From assembly GCA_002722105.1 (NCBI GenBank), contig PBKF01000023.1, forward strand, positions 18,523-29,012: a stretch of DNA of 10,490 nt, given 5' to 3'. This DNA is from Fidelibacterota bacterium. GTDB lineage: Bacteria; Marinisomatota; Marinisomatia; Marinisomatales; UBA1611. Within the stretch, counting starts at the first letter, position 1; the number at the start of each line of letters is the position of its first letter. A program made the position numbers and the translations under genes. Shown here piece by piece: positions 1-7,113 of the stretch. The notes under the pieces were generated by a model that saw nothing but the letters and a program-made list of their open reading frames with translations, made no database searches and was not told the DNA's origin.

Positions 1-1
1 A

Positions 2-295
2 CAAGCTAAAGGATTTTACGTAGTCCATAAGGAGCGTCCTTTTTATGGTGAGCTCACACAATTTATGTCGTCCGGTGCTTGTATGGTTTTGGTATTGGAA
101 AAAGAGAATGCTGTCAACTCTTGGCGTGAAACGATAGGTGCAACCAACCCGGAAGAAGCTGCTGATGGCACCATTCGTAAAGATTTTGCTAATAACGTAC
201 AGTATAATGCCGTACATGGTTCCGATAGTGATGAAAATGCTGAAAAAGAAATTGCCTTTTTCTTCTCACAGAGTGAACTTATAAGTAATCAATAA
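2..295 (+). CDS. ndk: Nucleoside diphosphate kinase, C-terminal part (5' end outside window)
   Basis: Transfers the gamma-phosphate of ATP to other nucleoside diphosphates through a phosphohistidine, keeping cytoplasmic (d)NTP pools balanced. The frame is open from base 2, and 97 residues are visible. Compared with the usual length of about 140, roughly the first 45 are missing to the left. The visible part follows the family order: a PFY-x-x-L-x-x-F-M-SSG segment, a LEKENAV stretch, [12 protein letters not shown]-x-D-F, and the active-site block NAVHGSDS. The phosphorylated His is encoded at 215-217. The ATG at 65 is internal (the Met of the conserved F-M-S-S-G), not the start. The stop lies 7 nt before the next gene, so the lipoprotein is probably co-transcribed. 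The identification is firm; only the 5' end is unseen. Confidence 0.96.
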   Translation, partial: QAKGFYVVHKERPFYGELTQFMSSGACMVLVLEKENAVNSWRETIGATNPEEAADGTIRKDFANNVQYNAVHGSDSDENAEKEIAFFFSQSELISNQ

Positions 296-302
296 TTCTC
301 TT

Positions 303-1163
303 ATGCAGAAAATCCTGTCTCTAGCTATACTTATTCTTATCGTTTCCTGTGGCGGAAGCGGAATGGAAGGCTATGTTGGCGAGTCCATCACTATTTCAGC
401 TGAAAACCCTGAGGAAGGGGTTGATGTTGATTATATCTGGGTTTTAGCCAATCAGCCTGATGGTTCTTTAATGAATTCCAAGGATTTGTTTGCCTCAGAC
501 ATTGGGAATAAGATGACATTTATTCCTGATTATCCGGGAGATTATTCGATACAGGTAAGTATTTCGCAATACGGAGATGAAATTTCCAACCAATCTTTTT
601 CATTTACCATTTTGGATCCAGAAAATAAAGAATCAACAGAGGAAACGCTCGATGAAAACTCTGAAGAAGAATGGCTCAATGAAGATCTGCAAGAGGAAAC
701 CGAAATTGCTTACGAAGAAGATGGAAAAGATTCTGAAAATGAGAAAGGATCAGATGAAGAAATTGAAGTAGAAATTGATGAATATATAGCTGAAGAAGAA
801 AATTATGATGATGTTGCAGATGAAGAAAATGAAGCACCAGTAATAAAAGTCACTGTACCTACAGCTATAAAAGCAACAACAAAGAAACCTTTAAAAGGTA
901 CTTCCATTGCAGCAAAGACTGATCGGTATACCATCCAAATTACATCCAAGCGAATCTTAAAGGATGCTCAACTTTTTTCGCAAAAAATGATAAATAAAGG
1001 CTATGATTCATATATTCAAAAAGTTGTTTTTAATATGGATGAAATCTGGTACCGAGTTCGAGTAGGGAGTTATGATAATTATCAATCAGCCAAGGAAGCT
1101 GCTGATAATCTCTCCGGAGAAATAGGCATGGCTACTTGGGTGGATTTTGTAAGAAAAGAATAA
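303..1163 (+). CDS. Lipoprotein with PKD/Ig-like domain, acidic linker and C-terminal SPOR domain
   Basis: This is probably an envelope lipoprotein that binds peptidoglycan. Residues 1-15 form a short lipoprotein signal peptide (MQKILSLAILILIVS) ending in a lipobox-like I-V-S-C, so Cys16 would be lipidated. Residues about 22-104 look like a PKD/Ig-like beta domain (Y-I-W-V-L, a P-D-G-S turn, F-I-P-D-Y-P-G-D-Y). Residues 105-178 are a low-complexity linker in which half of the residues are Asp or Glu (37 of 74). A short Lys/Thr-rich stretch follows. Residues about 207-285 resemble a SPOR domain: Y-T-I-Q-I-T-S, an alpha helix, then W-Y-R-V-R-V-G-S-Y and a second helix with A-K-E-A-A. SPOR domains in other bacteria bind glycan strands stripped of stem peptides, mostly at the division site. 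No clear Shine-Dalgarno precedes the ATG. The exact role is unknown. Confidence 0.8.
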   Translation: MQKILSLAILILIVSCGGSGMEGYVGESITISAENPEEGVDVDYIWVLANQPDGSLMNSKDLFASDIGNKMTFIPDYPGDYSIQVSISQYGDEISNQSFSFTILDPENKESTEETLDENSEEEWLNEDLQEETEIAYEEDGKDSENEKGSDEEIEVEIDEYIAEEENYDDVADEENEAPVIKVTVPTAIKATTKKPLKGTSIAAKTDRYTIQITSKRILKDAQLFSQKMINKGYDSYIQKVVFNMDEIWYRVRVGSYDNYQSAKEAADNLSGEIGMATWVDFVRKE

Positions 1164-1172
1164 TAATTATTT

Positions 1173-1179
1173 AGGAGAT
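1173..1179 (+). promoter_or_regulatory. Strong Shine-Dalgarno site of the membrane protein gene
   Basis: AGGAGAT, with 7 nt between AGGAG and the ATG at 1185. It favours this ATG over the in-frame ATG at 1194, which would be too far away. It is one of only three strong ribosome-binding sites seen in the window. Confidence 0.75.
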
Positions 1180-1184
1180 AAACT

Positions 1185-2423
1185 ATGGGCCCTATGGATT
1201 TTTATTTTGATGTTAGAGATATTTTTCGTGCTCCACGCCTTGCACTAAGTGGTAAGAAAATTTGGATTTTTGTTATTGGTAACTTGACTGGATATATCCT
1301 TTATTGGGTTTTCTCTTATTTGTCCCTAATAATGGCGGGCATGACTTTCGCGGACGCCATTAGCCAGTATGGACTATATCCTTACCTTTTTGGAAATGAA
1401 GCAAAATGGTATGCTTGGGTAATCTATTTTATTGGATTAGAAGCTTGGTTCTTGGCCATCTTTATGGCTTATACTTCTGTAAGTCGTGTTACATTCAAAC
1501 AGTTAAAAGGTAATGATTTCTTTTCTGCTGGAGATGCCTGGCAATATACCAATAAACATTGGCATCCTATCGTTTTTGCACCAATTGCAATTTTGTTAAT
1601 TATTGCTTTTTTTCTAGGCTTTGCCAGTATATTTGCGCTAATAGGAAAAATTCCCTTTGTAGGTGAATTTCTTTTTGCCGTACCCTACTTTTTTTATTTC
1701 TTTGGATCGGTCTTTACAGTTTATACAGCGATTGTATTCATCGTTTCACTTCTTTATACACCAGCTATTGTTGGGACTTATGAAGAGGATACCATGGGAA
1801 CAGTTTTTCAATCCTATTCCATTACTTGGTCTCAGCCTTGGCGTGTGATAGCTTATAACGCTGTACTTATTCCACTGGTAGTAATTGGTCTTTATTTATT
1901 GAGTTTGTCCTGGAGTGCCGGTTTTTGGCTTGTAAATTATGTTTTTGGCTGTGACTGGTTTATGGGTATGGGTACAAAATTCAGCGCAATGGTAAATTAT
2001 GCTACATCTTTAGTTTTTATGGATTCGATGTGTTCATTATTGGCTAGTTTCTGCTGCTATGTATCATCTTTTCTGAACCAGTGCTTAACTACCTATTTTT
2101 TCTATTTTGATCTATCTCTTCCTACTACTACCGTTCCACTTTCCGGTACTGAAAGCGTTGCCAGCGTATTTCTTGCAATTAGCTTTTTTATCCTTTTATT
2201 ATCTGTGCTTTCTTATGCCTTATCGATTATCGCTGTTGGCGAAACTATTATGTTCATTATTTTTAAAAAGAAATCTGATGATGACAACTTGTTAGATCGG
2301 AAGGATGAGGATGAGCTAGAGGAAGATATGGAAGATGATTTCGATTTTGATGATGATGAGTTAGAAAATACGGATTCTGATAATATATCTAGCGATGATA
2401 CTTCTTCTGAAGAAAAAGCTTAA
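1185..2423 (+). CDS. Polytopic membrane protein of unknown function with acidic C-terminal tail
   Basis: I do not recognise the family. The protein has 412 residues. An amphipathic N-terminus rich in Phe, Asp and Arg is followed by hydrophobic segments at roughly 25-49, 76-98, 129-156, 162-197 (long, perhaps two passes), 221-243 and 325-360. After a K-K-K stop-transfer at 361-363 comes a tail (364-412) with 26 Asp/Glu in 49 residues; the positive-inside rule would place it in the cytoplasm. All five cysteines (256, 283, 290, 291, 300) lie in one stretch between the last predicted membrane segments. The layout (N-terminal cytoplasmic lead, several helices, repeated aromatic-rich turns) resembles broad DUF-type integral membrane proteins without known enzymatic motifs. 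It starts 21 nt after the SPOR lipoprotein, so a shared envelope role is possible but unproven. Confidence 0.85.
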   Translation: MGPMDFYFDVRDIFRAPRLALSGKKIWIFVIGNLTGYILYWVFSYLSLIMAGMTFADAISQYGLYPYLFGNEAKWYAWVIYFIGLEAWFLAIFMAYTSVSRVTFKQLKGNDFFSAGDAWQYTNKHWHPIVFAPIAILLIIAFFLGFASIFALIGKIPFVGEFLFAVPYFFYFFGSVFTVYTAIVFIVSLLYTPAIVGTYEEDTMGTVFQSYSITWSQPWRVIAYNAVLIPLVVIGLYLLSLSWSAGFWLVNYVFGCDWFMGMGTKFSAMVNYATSLVFMDSMCSLLASFCCYVSSFLNQCLTTYFFYFDLSLPTTTVPLSGTESVASVFLAISFFILLLSVLSYALSIIAVGETIMFIIFKKKSDDDNLLDRKDEDELEEDMEDDFDFDDDELENTDSDNISSDDTSSEEKA

Positions 2424-2436
2424 AGAATTCGATAAT

Positions 2437-2470
2437 AAGATTGCAAAAACATAGTCTGCCATGTAATCTT
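2437..2470. repeat. Imperfect inverted repeat in the gap before yceD
   Basis: AAGATT at 2437-2442 pairs with AATCTT at 2465-2470, and ACAT at 2449-2452 pairs with ATGT at 2461-2464. This leaves a 6-nt bulge on the left arm and an 8-nt loop. It is AT-rich and has no T-tract directly after it, so it is a poor intrinsic terminator. It could be a weak regulator-binding dyad or chance. Confidence 0.25.
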
Positions 2471-2499
2471 GGATAAACTCAAGGATATCGGTAATTTTA
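2469..2499 (+). promoter_or_regulatory. Candidate promoter of the yceD-rpmF-fab-rnc operon
   Basis: The 86-nt gap 2424-2509 is the largest between + strand genes and sits just before the operon. TTG at 2469-2471, a 20-nt spacer and TAATTTTA at 2492-2499 resemble the Bacteroidota-type promoter (TTG, then TAnnTTTG) with one mismatch in the second element. A start from it would fall only a few bases before the ATG at 2510, leaving almost no leader. A sigma70-like alternative is TTGCAA at 2441-2446, a 17-nt spacer and TAATCT at 2464-2469, but it matches the -10 box poorly. Both are weak, and read-through from the upstream genes is also possible. Confidence 0.2.
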
Positions 2500-2509
2500 T
2501 TAGCTTAAA

Positions 2510-3007
2510 ATGATCTTATTAAGATCGGAATTAGATTCCGAGTTTAAAAACAAGCTTTTTGACATTTCCGCAGAGGAATTACCCATGCGTGGAATAAAAT
2601 ATTCTGATGACAGTATTTGCTGCATATTGTCAGCAACTACTGTTCAATTCGGATTTGAAGTTTCAGGCAATATTAAAGTAAAACCAATCTATGAGTGTGT
2701 TCGTTGTCTTGATAGAAATACGGTAATCATTAACCTAAAGATTAAGGTATTACTTACAAATAAAGAAAATATTCCCTTTAATAAACAGGACGTTATTCAT
2801 TTCCCAGAGAATCAAGAGGAGATCGATATAAGTGAAACAATCGCTGATATAATTAGTCTTGCTGAGCCAATGAAACCTATTTGTTCTGTAAATTGCTTTG
2901 GTCTTTGTCCCTACTGTGGAAAGAATTTGAATCAATCATCCTGTGACTGTAAACCAGAAAAGGATACCAGTCCTTGGGATGTTTTAAATAAAATTAAATC
3001 AGAATAG
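2510..3007 (+). CDS. yceD: YceD/DUF177 family protein (ribosome/23S rRNA-associated)
   Basis: A 165-residue member of the DUF177 (YceD) family, which is linked to 23S rRNA accumulation in E. coli and plants and is normally encoded immediately upstream of rpmF, as here. Two cysteine sets are visible: Y-E-C-V-R-C-L (Cys63, Cys66) and the C-terminal block C-x3-C-x-G-L-C-P-x-C-G (Cys125, 129, 133, 136), followed by Cys145 and Cys147 and the closing S-P-W-D-V-L. These suggest metal or RNA binding; the exact biochemistry is unsettled. An in-frame TAG at 2501-2503 makes the ATG at 2510 the first usable start. No Shine-Dalgarno is visible. The gene opens the lipid/ribosome operon. Confidence 0.9.
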   Translation: MILLRSELDSEFKNKLFDISAEELPMRGIKYSDDSICCILSATTVQFGFEVSGNIKVKPIYECVRCLDRNTVIINLKIKVLLTNKENIPFNKQDVIHFPENQEEIDISETIADIISLAEPMKPICSVNCFGLCPYCGKNLNQSSCDCKPEKDTSPWDVLNKIKSE

Positions 3008-3012
3008 AATTG

Positions 3013-3019
3013 AGGAGAT
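3013..3019 (+). promoter_or_regulatory. Strong Shine-Dalgarno site of rpmF
   Basis: AGGAGAT, with 5 nt between AGGAG and the ATG at 3023. This decides the start of the short rpmF gene and fits the high translation needed for a ribosomal protein. Confidence 0.85.
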
Positions 3020-3022
3020 TTC

Positions 3023-3199
3023 ATGGCACTGCCCAAGAAACGTCAATCAAAAGCCCGCGGACGAAAACGTCGTACCCATTATAAATCTGCTAGAGTGGCA
3101 ATAACTAATTGTCCCCAATGCAGTCAAACTAAAATGCCGCATCGAGCGTGCCCCAATTGTGGTTACTATCGCGGTCGTCCGATTGTTTCAGCCACTTAA
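3023..3199 (+). CDS. rpmF: 50S ribosomal protein L32
   Basis: A 58-residue, very basic protein that is short enough to escape usual length cutoffs. It begins M-A-L-P-K-K-R-Q-S-K and continues with an Arg-rich stretch and a conserved H-Y-K-S turn, the typical L32 N-terminus that threads into the large ribosomal subunit. Two CxxC pairs (Cys30/Cys33 and Cys43/Cys46) form a zinc ribbon, so this is the zinc-binding (C+) version rather than the zinc-free paralogue some bacteria use under zinc limitation. It lies 15 nt after yceD and 15 nt before plsX, the family's standard neighbourhood, which ties ribosome supply to lipid synthesis. Confidence 0.97.
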   Translation: MALPKKRQSKARGRKRRTHYKSARVAITNCPQCSQTKMPHRACPNCGYYRGRPIVSAT

Positions 3200-3214
3200 T
3201 AAATACCTCTTAAA

Positions 3215-4210
3215 ATGATTTTTACCCTTGATGCCATGGGTGGTGACTTTGCCCCCCAAGCTATTGTACAGGGTGCATTGGATGCTGTAGGTAACTCATC
3301 AGAATCCTTGACACTAATTCTCCTTGGGGATGAAACTGCAATAAAACAAGAATTAGGGAGTGAGACTCCCTCTTCCATTAAGGTTATTCACACAGATGAA
3401 ATTGTCACTATGGAGGACATAGGTTCTAAAGTATTGAAAACAAAGCCCAATTCGTCCTTGGTTCGAGGTATAAATATGGTAAAAGATGGTGAAGCAGACG
3501 GGTTCATCAGTGCAGGGCATACTGGCGCAATAATGTCCGCAAGTTTATTAACATTGGGAAGAATTCCCGGAGTTCGTAGACCTGCTTTGGCTGCATATTT
3601 TCCAACAGAAGGACGAGGAAAGGTATTATGTGATGTAGGTGCAAATCCTGATGCAAAACCGGAACATTTGGTGCAATTCGCGTTGATGGCATCTCATTAT
3701 TATCACCATGTAGAAGGATTTTCAGAACCAAAATTTGGGTTGGTAAACATAGGTAGTGAACCAAATAAAGGATCAGAACTTTATGTTGAAACATACAAAT
3801 TACTATCAGACATGCCGAACTTCGTGGGCAATATCGAAGGTAGGAATCTTCTCACTTCTAATGCAGATGTACTTATTTGTGATGGATTTGTAGGAAATAC
3901 TTTATTGAAATTTGCTGAATCTTGGATCAACTTTTTCACAGATGAAATTCGAGATAAGATTGAAGAAAAAGTATCCTACAAATTAGGTGCAGGACTTATG
4001 AAACCAGTTTTCGATACACTTAGATCCAAATATGATTATGAAGAGCATGGTGGCACGCCCCTTTTAGGTGTTAATGGTGTTTCTGTTGTTTGTCATGGAA
4101 GCTCTAGTCATAAATCCATTATGAATTCAATTTTTGTAGCGCAAAAGTGTGTTAAAAATAGATTGATTGAAGATACTCAAAAAAGTTTAGCTATACATTT
4201 CGGAAATTGA
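3215..4210 (+). CDS. plsX: Phosphate acyltransferase PlsX
   Basis: Converts acyl-ACP and phosphate to acyl-phosphate, the donor used by the membrane enzyme PlsY to make lysophosphatidate, the first step of phospholipid synthesis. It has 331 residues, the normal length. Family motifs in order: D-A-M-G-G-D near the N-terminus (residues 6-11), S-A-G-H-T-G-A near 98, C-D-V-G-A-N near 139, the N-I-G-S-E-x-N-K-G segment, and C-D-G-F-V-G-N near 222. The ATG at 3215 is the first start after an in-frame stop at 3200-3202 and gives the conserved N-terminus. There is no Shine-Dalgarno, so translation may depend on coupling to rpmF. Its stop is separated from the TTG start of fabH by one base. Confidence 0.97.
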   Translation: MIFTLDAMGGDFAPQAIVQGALDAVGNSSESLTLILLGDETAIKQELGSETPSSIKVIHTDEIVTMEDIGSKVLKTKPNSSLVRGINMVKDGEADGFISAGHTGAIMSASLLTLGRIPGVRRPALAAYFPTEGRGKVLCDVGANPDAKPEHLVQFALMASHYYHHVEGFSEPKFGLVNIGSEPNKGSELYVETYKLLSDMPNFVGNIEGRNLLTSNADVLICDGFVGNTLLKFAESWINFFTDEIRDKIEEKVSYKLGAGLMKPVFDTLRSKYDYEEHGGTPLLGVNGVSVVCHGSSSHKSIMNSIFVAQKCVKNRLIEDTQKSLAIHFGN

Positions 4211-4211
4211 A

Positions 4212-5198
4212 TTGAACGCAAAAATCACAGCCACTGCTCACCATGTTCCTAAAAGAGTGATGACTAATTTTGAATTAGAAAAATTAGTTGATACTTCTGA
4301 TGAATGGATACGTACTCGGACTGGCATTACTCAAAGGCATATAGCTGCTAAAAATGAAGCATCTTCTGACTTGTCTAGTGAAGTTGCAGAACAACTTTTA
4401 AAAAATCGCGGTATTGCTGCAGATGAGATTGATATTATTATTATAGCTACTGTCACTCCAGACCATTTTACTCCATCTACTGCTGCCATTGTCCAAAATA
4501 ATATTGGTGCAAAAAATGCTTGGGGATTTGACTTAAGTGCTGCATGTACAGGCTATTTATATGGACTAGAAACAGGAAGTAAATTTATTTCATCTGGAAA
4601 ATATGATAAAGTGATGGTAATTGGTGTCGATACTATGTCATCTATATTGGATTTTGCGGATCGAAATACCTGTGTTCTTTTTGGTGATGGCGCAGGTGGT
4701 GCAATACTTGAGCCTTCAACATCCAATTTAGGAATTATCGATTCCATACTTCATATGGATGGTTCCGGTGGCGGATATTTACATGTACCTGGCGGAGGAA
4801 GCAGAATACCAGCGACAATTGAATCCGTGGAAGCAAAAAAGCATTATATTATTCAAGATGGAAAAAAAGTTTTTAAATTTGCAGTAAAAGGTATGGCAGA
4901 TGTATCAGAAAAAATCCTGGAACAGAATAATATGACTGGCGACGATATTAATCTTTTTATACCACATCAAGCCAATAAACGAATTATTGATGCTGCTTCT
5001 GAAAGATGTAATATCTCTAAAGAGAAAGTATTAGTTAATATTGACCGTTTTGGAAATACAACAGCCGGGACAATTCCTATCGGAATGAATGAAGCTGTAA
5101 ATAATGGTAGGATTCAACATGGTGATATTATATTGTTGGCAGCATTCGGCGCAGGATTTACTTGGGGATCCATGTTACTTAAGTGGGAATCAAATTAA
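4212..5198 (+). CDS. fabH: Beta-ketoacyl-ACP synthase III (KAS III)
   Basis: Condenses acetyl-CoA (or another short acyl-CoA) with malonyl-ACP to start fatty-acid chains. It has 328 residues. The catalytic triad is intact: Cys112 in D-L-S-A-A-C-T-G, His252 in P-H-Q-A-N, and Asn282 in F-G-N-T. The N-terminal V-D-T-S-D-E-W-I-x-T-R-T-G-I signature and the C-terminal G-A-G-F-T-W-G-S are also present. The start is TTG at 4212. The next in-frame ATG, at 4260, would remove the first beta strand, so TTG is preferred. GGAA at 4202-4205 is a weak Shine-Dalgarno with a 6-nt spacer. The chain-start preference (straight or branched) cannot be read from the sequence. Confidence 0.97.
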   Translation: MNAKITATAHHVPKRVMTNFELEKLVDTSDEWIRTRTGITQRHIAAKNEASSDLSSEVAEQLLKNRGIAADEIDIIIIATVTPDHFTPSTAAIVQNNIGAKNAWGFDLSAACTGYLYGLETGSKFISSGKYDKVMVIGVDTMSSILDFADRNTCVLFGDGAGGAILEPSTSNLGIIDSILHMDGSGGGYLHVPGGGSRIPATIESVEAKKHYIIQDGKKVFKFAVKGMADVSEKILEQNNMTGDDINLFIPHQANKRIIDAASERCNISKEKVLVNIDRFGNTTAGTIPIGMNEAVNNGRIQHGDIILLAAFGAGFTWGSMLLKWESN

Positions 5199-6118
5199 TG
5201 AAAACAGCTTGGCTATTCCCTGGACAAGCATCTCAAAAAGTTGGTATGGGGATAGATCTTTTTGAAAATACTAAAATAGGAAAATCCTATTTTGATAAAG
5301 CAAATGAGATACTGGGATACGATATTAAATCGATGATTTTCGATGGGCCAGAAGAAAAATTAAAACAAACTCAATTTACTCAACCCTCCATTTATATTGT
5401 TTCGGTTATTCTGGGTGAATTAATGAAAAATAATGGATTTGAACCAAGTGTGGTTGCAGGGCATAGCCTTGGAGAGTATTCTGCCCTTGCAGTTTCTAAC
5501 GCATTTAACTATGAAACGGGTCTGTCCCTTGTAAAAGTTCGAGCAGAGAATATGGCAAAAGCCGGTCTGAAACAAAAGGGCTCTATGGCAGCTATCGTTG
5601 GTTTAGATGATAAAATTATAGAGAAAATTTGCAATGATTATAATGGTGAAGGTGTAGTTGTAGTAGCCAATTATAATTCACCAGGGCAAGTAGTTATTTC
5701 TGGCTCACCTGCAGCTGTTCAAAATATTATGGATGCAGCAAAAGTCACAGGGGCGAGGATGGCTATTGAGCTTAACGTAAGCGGAGCATTTCATTCTCCG
5801 CTTATGTCACCGGCACGTCAAGCTCTTGCCGAAATGCTTAATTCACTCGAAATTTCGGATGCTTCATATCCTATTTATTCAAATATTGATGCAAAACCAG
5901 TTATAAAAGGAATTGATATTAAGGAGTCACTTATACGACAATTGGAAAATCCAGTCCTATGGACCCGTTCAATTTTTTCCATGAAGGAATCAGGAATAGA
6001 ATCATTTCTAGAGATAGGTCCTGGGAAAGTCTTACAAGGATTAAATAAACGTATAGATAGCACTATTCCCATTCAAGGCATTGAAACATTAGACCAGTTA
6101 AATAATTATCATGTTTAG
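5198..6118 (+). CDS. fabD: Malonyl-CoA:ACP transacylase
   Basis: Moves malonyl from CoA to the acyl carrier protein, supplying the extender unit. It has 306 residues. Visible are the N-terminal F-P-G-Q-A-S-Q loop, the nucleophile Ser90 in G-H-S-L-G, Arg115 for the malonyl carboxylate, His199 in A-F-H-S, and Gln248 ahead of N-P-V-L-W. The frame also opens at a GTG (5183), but the ATG at 5198 is chosen because it gives the family N-terminus and shares one base with the fabH stop (TAATG), typical of translational coupling. GGGAA at 5185-5189 is a weak ribosome-binding site. Its 3' end overlaps fabG by 8 nt. Confidence 0.97.
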   Translation: MKTAWLFPGQASQKVGMGIDLFENTKIGKSYFDKANEILGYDIKSMIFDGPEEKLKQTQFTQPSIYIVSVILGELMKNNGFEPSVVAGHSLGEYSALAVSNAFNYETGLSLVKVRAENMAKAGLKQKGSMAAIVGLDDKIIEKICNDYNGEGVVVVANYNSPGQVVISGSPAAVQNIMDAAKVTGARMAIELNVSGAFHSPLMSPARQALAEMLNSLEISDASYPIYSNIDAKPVIKGIDIKESLIRQLENPVLWTRSIFSMKESGIESFLEIGPGKVLQGLNKRIDSTIPIQGIETLDQLNNYHV

Positions 6119-6857
6119 TTTATCAAATAAAGTTGCGATAGTGACTGGCGCTTCTCGTGGAATTGGAAAAGTAATAGCTGAAATATTTTCACTTGCAGGT
6201 GCTCATGTTATTTGCTTAGCTCGAACGGAAGATGCAATACAATCACTTGCAAAGAAAATTAATTCGAATGGTGGATCTGCTTCTTTTTCCACTTGTGATA
6301 TCAGTGACGGCAACGCTTTTTCAAGTATGATTAATAATACTGTAAAAGAATATGGTAAACTTGATATTCTGATCAATAATGCAGGTGTGACACAAGATAG
6401 CTTACTCATGAGAATGAAAGAAGGTCAATGGGATACTGTCTTAAATATTAATTTAAAGGGCGCTTTCCATGGGATGAAATCTGCAATACGACCTATGATG
6501 AAAAATAGAGGCGGAAGAATAATAAATATCACTTCAATCGTCGGGCTAACGGGTAATGCGGGTCAAGCCAATTACGCTGCATCTAAAGCAGGTCTTATTG
6601 GGATGAGCCAATCTGTTGCAAAGGAAGTTGCTTCACGGAGCATCACGGTAAATTGTATTGCACCAGGGTGGATTGAAACAGATATGACGGAAGAATTATC
6701 AGAAAATGTCAAAAAAGAATTTTTAAGCAAGATTCCTATCAGGAAGATTGGATTACCGCAAGATATCGCCTATACAGCTTTATTTCTTGCATCTGACGAA
6801 GCTAAGTATATCACTGGCCAAACCATCACAGTCGATGGTGGACGCATCATCAATTAA
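6111..6857 (+). CDS. fabG: 3-oxoacyl-ACP reductase
   Basis: NADPH-dependent reduction of 3-oxoacyl-ACP to 3-hydroxyacyl-ACP, the first reduction in each elongation cycle. It is a 248-residue classical short-chain dehydrogenase: nucleotide-binding T-G-A-S-R-G-I-G at 12-19, N-N-A-G at 89-92, catalytic Asn112 or its neighbour in N-I-N, Ser142, Tyr155 and Lys159 (Y-x3-K), then P-G-W-I-x-T-D-M and the C-terminal V-D-G-G. The ATG lies inside the end of fabD (8-nt overlap) with no Shine-Dalgarno, so translation probably depends on ribosomes finishing fabD. Its place between fabD and acpP separates it from the many other SDR paralogues. Confidence 0.96.
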   Translation: MFSLSNKVAIVTGASRGIGKVIAEIFSLAGAHVICLARTEDAIQSLAKKINSNGGSASFSTCDISDGNAFSSMINNTVKEYGKLDILINNAGVTQDSLLMRMKEGQWDTVLNINLKGAFHGMKSAIRPMMKNRGGRIINITSIVGLTGNAGQANYAASKAGLIGMSQSVAKEVASRSITVNCIAPGWIETDMTEELSENVKKEFLSKIPIRKIGLPQDIAYTALFLASDEAKYITGQTITVDGGRIIN

Positions 6858-6859
6858 AC

Positions 6860-6867
6860 AAGGAGAT
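6860..6867 (+). promoter_or_regulatory. Strong Shine-Dalgarno site of acpP
   Basis: AAGGAGAT, with 5 nt between the GGAG core and the ATG at 6871. It fixes the acpP start at 6871; the same frame is open further upstream inside fabG, but that extension has no family counterpart. It fits the very high amounts of ACP a cell makes. Confidence 0.85.
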
Positions 6868-6870
6868 AAT

Positions 6871-7101
6871 ATGTCTACATTTGAGAAAGTAAAAGAAATC
6901 ATAATCGATAAACTGGGTGTTGAAGAAGATTCAATCAAGTCTGAAGCCCATTTTGTAAATGACCTTGGTGCTGATTCATTAGATACCGTTGAACTTATAA
7001 TGGAATTAGAAGAAGAGTTTAGCATTGAAATTCCTGATGAAGATGCGGAAAATATTACAACAGTGAGTGCCGCTGTTGAATATATTGAAAAATTACAATA
7101 A
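6871..7101 (+). CDS. acpP: Acyl carrier protein
   Basis: Carries growing acyl chains on a 4'-phosphopantetheine arm for the enzymes encoded around it and for PlsX. It has 76 residues, the standard length, and is strongly acidic. Ser36 in G-A-D-S-L-D is the attachment site, followed by the recognition helix [12 protein letters not shown] and the P-D-E-D-A segment. The start at 6871 is set by the strong ribosome-binding site and the usual M-S-T-F-E-K-V N-terminus. It sits 13 nt after fabG and 12 nt before fabF, the canonical order. Confidence 0.98.
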   Translation: MSTFEKVKEIIIDKLGVEEDSIKSEAHFVNDLGADSLDTVELIMELEEEFSIEIPDEDAENITTVSAAVEYIEKLQ

Positions 7102-7113
7102 TTAAATAATAAA

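Noticed and set aside
577..771. Lys-rich open frame on the + strand inside the SPOR lipoprotein gene
   Set aside because: It is the shifted reading of the acidic GAA/GAT linker codons, giving an artificial basic peptide.
615..836. Tandem repeat in the acidic linker of the SPOR lipoprotein
   Set aside because: The codons are biased to GAA/GAT, but I find no regular repeat unit; it is low complexity rather than a tandem array.
2437..2470. Intrinsic terminator after the membrane protein gene
   Set aside because: The dyad is AT-rich and bulged, and no T-run follows directly; it is kept only as a weak inverted repeat.
5183..5185. GTG upstream start for fabD
   Set aside because: It adds five residues with no family counterpart; the ATG at 5198 overlapping the fabH stop gives the standard N-terminus.
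6748..6870. Upstream in-frame extension of acpP into fabG
   Set aside because: ACPs are about 76-80 residues, and the strong AAGGAGAT site points to the ATG at 6871.
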